Shown piece after piece: positions 12,785-13,482 of a stretch of 13,482 nucleotides of DNA. The translations under genes and the position numbers were made by a program. The notes beneath the pieces were generated by a model. It saw nothing but the letters and a program-made list of their open reading frames with translations, had not been told where the DNA came from and searched no databases. This stretch comes from JBOFCS01 sp051646185 (GTDB taxonomy: Bacteria > Actinomycetota > Actinomycetes > Mycobacteriales > Mycobacteriaceae). Every line of letters starts with the position of its first letter. Within the stretch, counting starts at the first letter, position 1. The stretch covers positions 1 through 13,482 of the forward strand of contig JBOFCS010000197.1 of assembly GCA_051646185.1 (NCBI GenBank). The letters run 5' to 3'.

Positions 12785-13482
12785 TCACCACTTGCGCAGA
12801 GCGTTAATTCGATCCTGCAACTGTTCTGCAGTTGCCATGGCAATCGGTGGACCGCCCAGCCTGCTACGTAGTTCGCTATGCACCGTTGCGTGCGGCTTGC
12901 CCGTGCGATAGTGGTGCATAGCGACTAGGCTGTTAAGTTCCTTGCGCAAGCTTGCTAATGCACCTGCTGAGGCAACCCTGCTGGGTACTTCCGGCGATGG
13001 GTGACTGCTCACCTCAGCGCTTGCCGAGTCTTCTTGTTCTGAGGCACGATTGACCTGATCAGCCTGCCGCTGCCTAAGTAGCGCCCGCATTTGCTCGGCA
13101 TCAAGCAAACCTGGCAAACCTAAGTAATCCGCTTCTTCATCACTACCTGCGAATGTTGCTGTACCAAAAGAAGATCCGTCATAGATAACCTGGTCCAGTT
13201 CAGCCTCTGCCCCCAACGAAACAAATGCTTTTTCTTCCTCGCCCTGCTCATCTTTTTGGCGATTGGCATCTACAAGCAGATCATCGTCAAAACCTTCTTT
13301 AACTCGATGCGGTCGACCTAAAACATGGTCACGTTGGGCTTCCAATTGACTTGCTAGATCAAGCAAAACAGTCACTGAAGGCAAAAATACACTGGCTGTC
13401 TCCCCTGGCCGTCTCGCCCGAACAAAACGGCCGATTGCTTGGGCAAAGTACAGCGGCGTGGAGGCACTGGTGGCATATACCC
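12785..13482 (-). CDS. C-terminal part of an SF2 DEAD/DEAH-box helicase (5' end outside window)
   Basis: The frame runs in from the right edge without a start; 231 residues are visible. Near the edge YFAQAIGRFVRARRPGETAS is helicase motif VI (Q..GR.R), with arginine fingers that act in ATP hydrolysis. It is preceded by YATSASTPL, so the RecA-like second domain is nearly complete at the point of truncation. VFLPSVTVLLDLASQLEAQRD follows, then a long charged, probably flexible linker and a C-terminal segment (KELNSLVAMHHYRTGKPHA, SRLGGPPIAMATAEQLQDRI) typical of an actinobacterial helicase family near sigA. The nucleic-acid substrate cannot be told from this part. A shorter TTG-started frame from 13384 is only an internal fragment. 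Confidence 0.9.
   Translation of the reverse strand, partial: VYATSASTPLYFAQAIGRFVRARRPGETASVFLPSVTVLLDLASQLEAQRDHVLGRPHRVKEGFDDDLLVDANRQKDEQGEEEKAFVSLGAEAELDQVIYDGSSFGTATFAGSDEEADYLGLPGLLDAEQMRALLRQRQADQVNRASEQEDSASAEVSSHPSPEVPSRVASAGALASLRKELNSLVAMHHYRTGKPHATVHSELRSRLGGPPIAMATAEQLQDRINALRKW

Noticed and set aside
1..13482. Defence island, prophage, insertion sequence, tRNA or rRNA genes
   Set aside because: No transposase, integrase, restriction, toxin or RNA-gene signature was found; the gene order is that of conserved core chromosome.

Overview
This window looks like core chromosome of an actinobacterium of the order Mycobacteriales, most like Corynebacterium. Base composition is moderate, close to half G+C by eye. 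The gene order matches, gene for gene, what I recall of the Mycobacterium tuberculosis block Rv2689c to Rv2703 and its corynebacterial counterpart. That order is TrmA-type methyltransferase, permease, ceoB, ceoC, DUF3159, OB-fold protein, alpha/beta-hydrolase-like protein, DUF3710, dut, DUF3093, DUF4193, cei, suhB, ppgK, sigA. The genus is an inference. I see no rRNA, tRNA, CRISPR array, insertion sequence, phage gene or defence system.

Left part (1-3537): the first codons of a probable RNA methyltransferase overlap the end of a KimA-like potassium permease, both on the minus strand. Divergent from these, on the plus strand, are two RCK/TrkA-type nucleotide-binding proteins (ceoB, ceoC). Together they look like a potassium-uptake module with no TrkH/KtrB pore subunit in view.

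Middle part (3568-8853): short transcription units alternate between strands. The minus-strand OB-fold and DUF3159 genes form one unit. A plus-strand alpha/beta-hydrolase-like gene follows. dut and DUF3710 form a coupled minus-strand pair. DUF3093 (plus), DUF4193 (minus) and cei (plus) are single genes. An AT-rich gap of about 500 bp separates DUF4193 from cei. Most of these are small conserved proteins of unknown function. dut keeps dUTP out of DNA, and cei belongs to the cell envelope.

Right part (8881-13482): suhB (inositol monophosphatase) is divergent from ppgK (polyphosphate glucokinase). ppgK is followed by sigA, the primary sigma factor, preceded by a leader that could fold into hairpins. 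SigA has a lysine-rich then acidic N-terminal tail that contains a perfect 45-bp tandem duplication. sigA ends at a strong 14-bp-stem hairpin. A 66-residue zinc-ribbon protein (DUF7455 type) and the C-terminal part of a converging SF2 helicase close the window.

I found no clearly new multi-gene system. The more unusual points are the pairing of a KimA-type permease with two RCK proteins, the SigA tail duplication, several perfect dyads at promoter-like positions, and five convergent gene pairs with almost no space for terminators.
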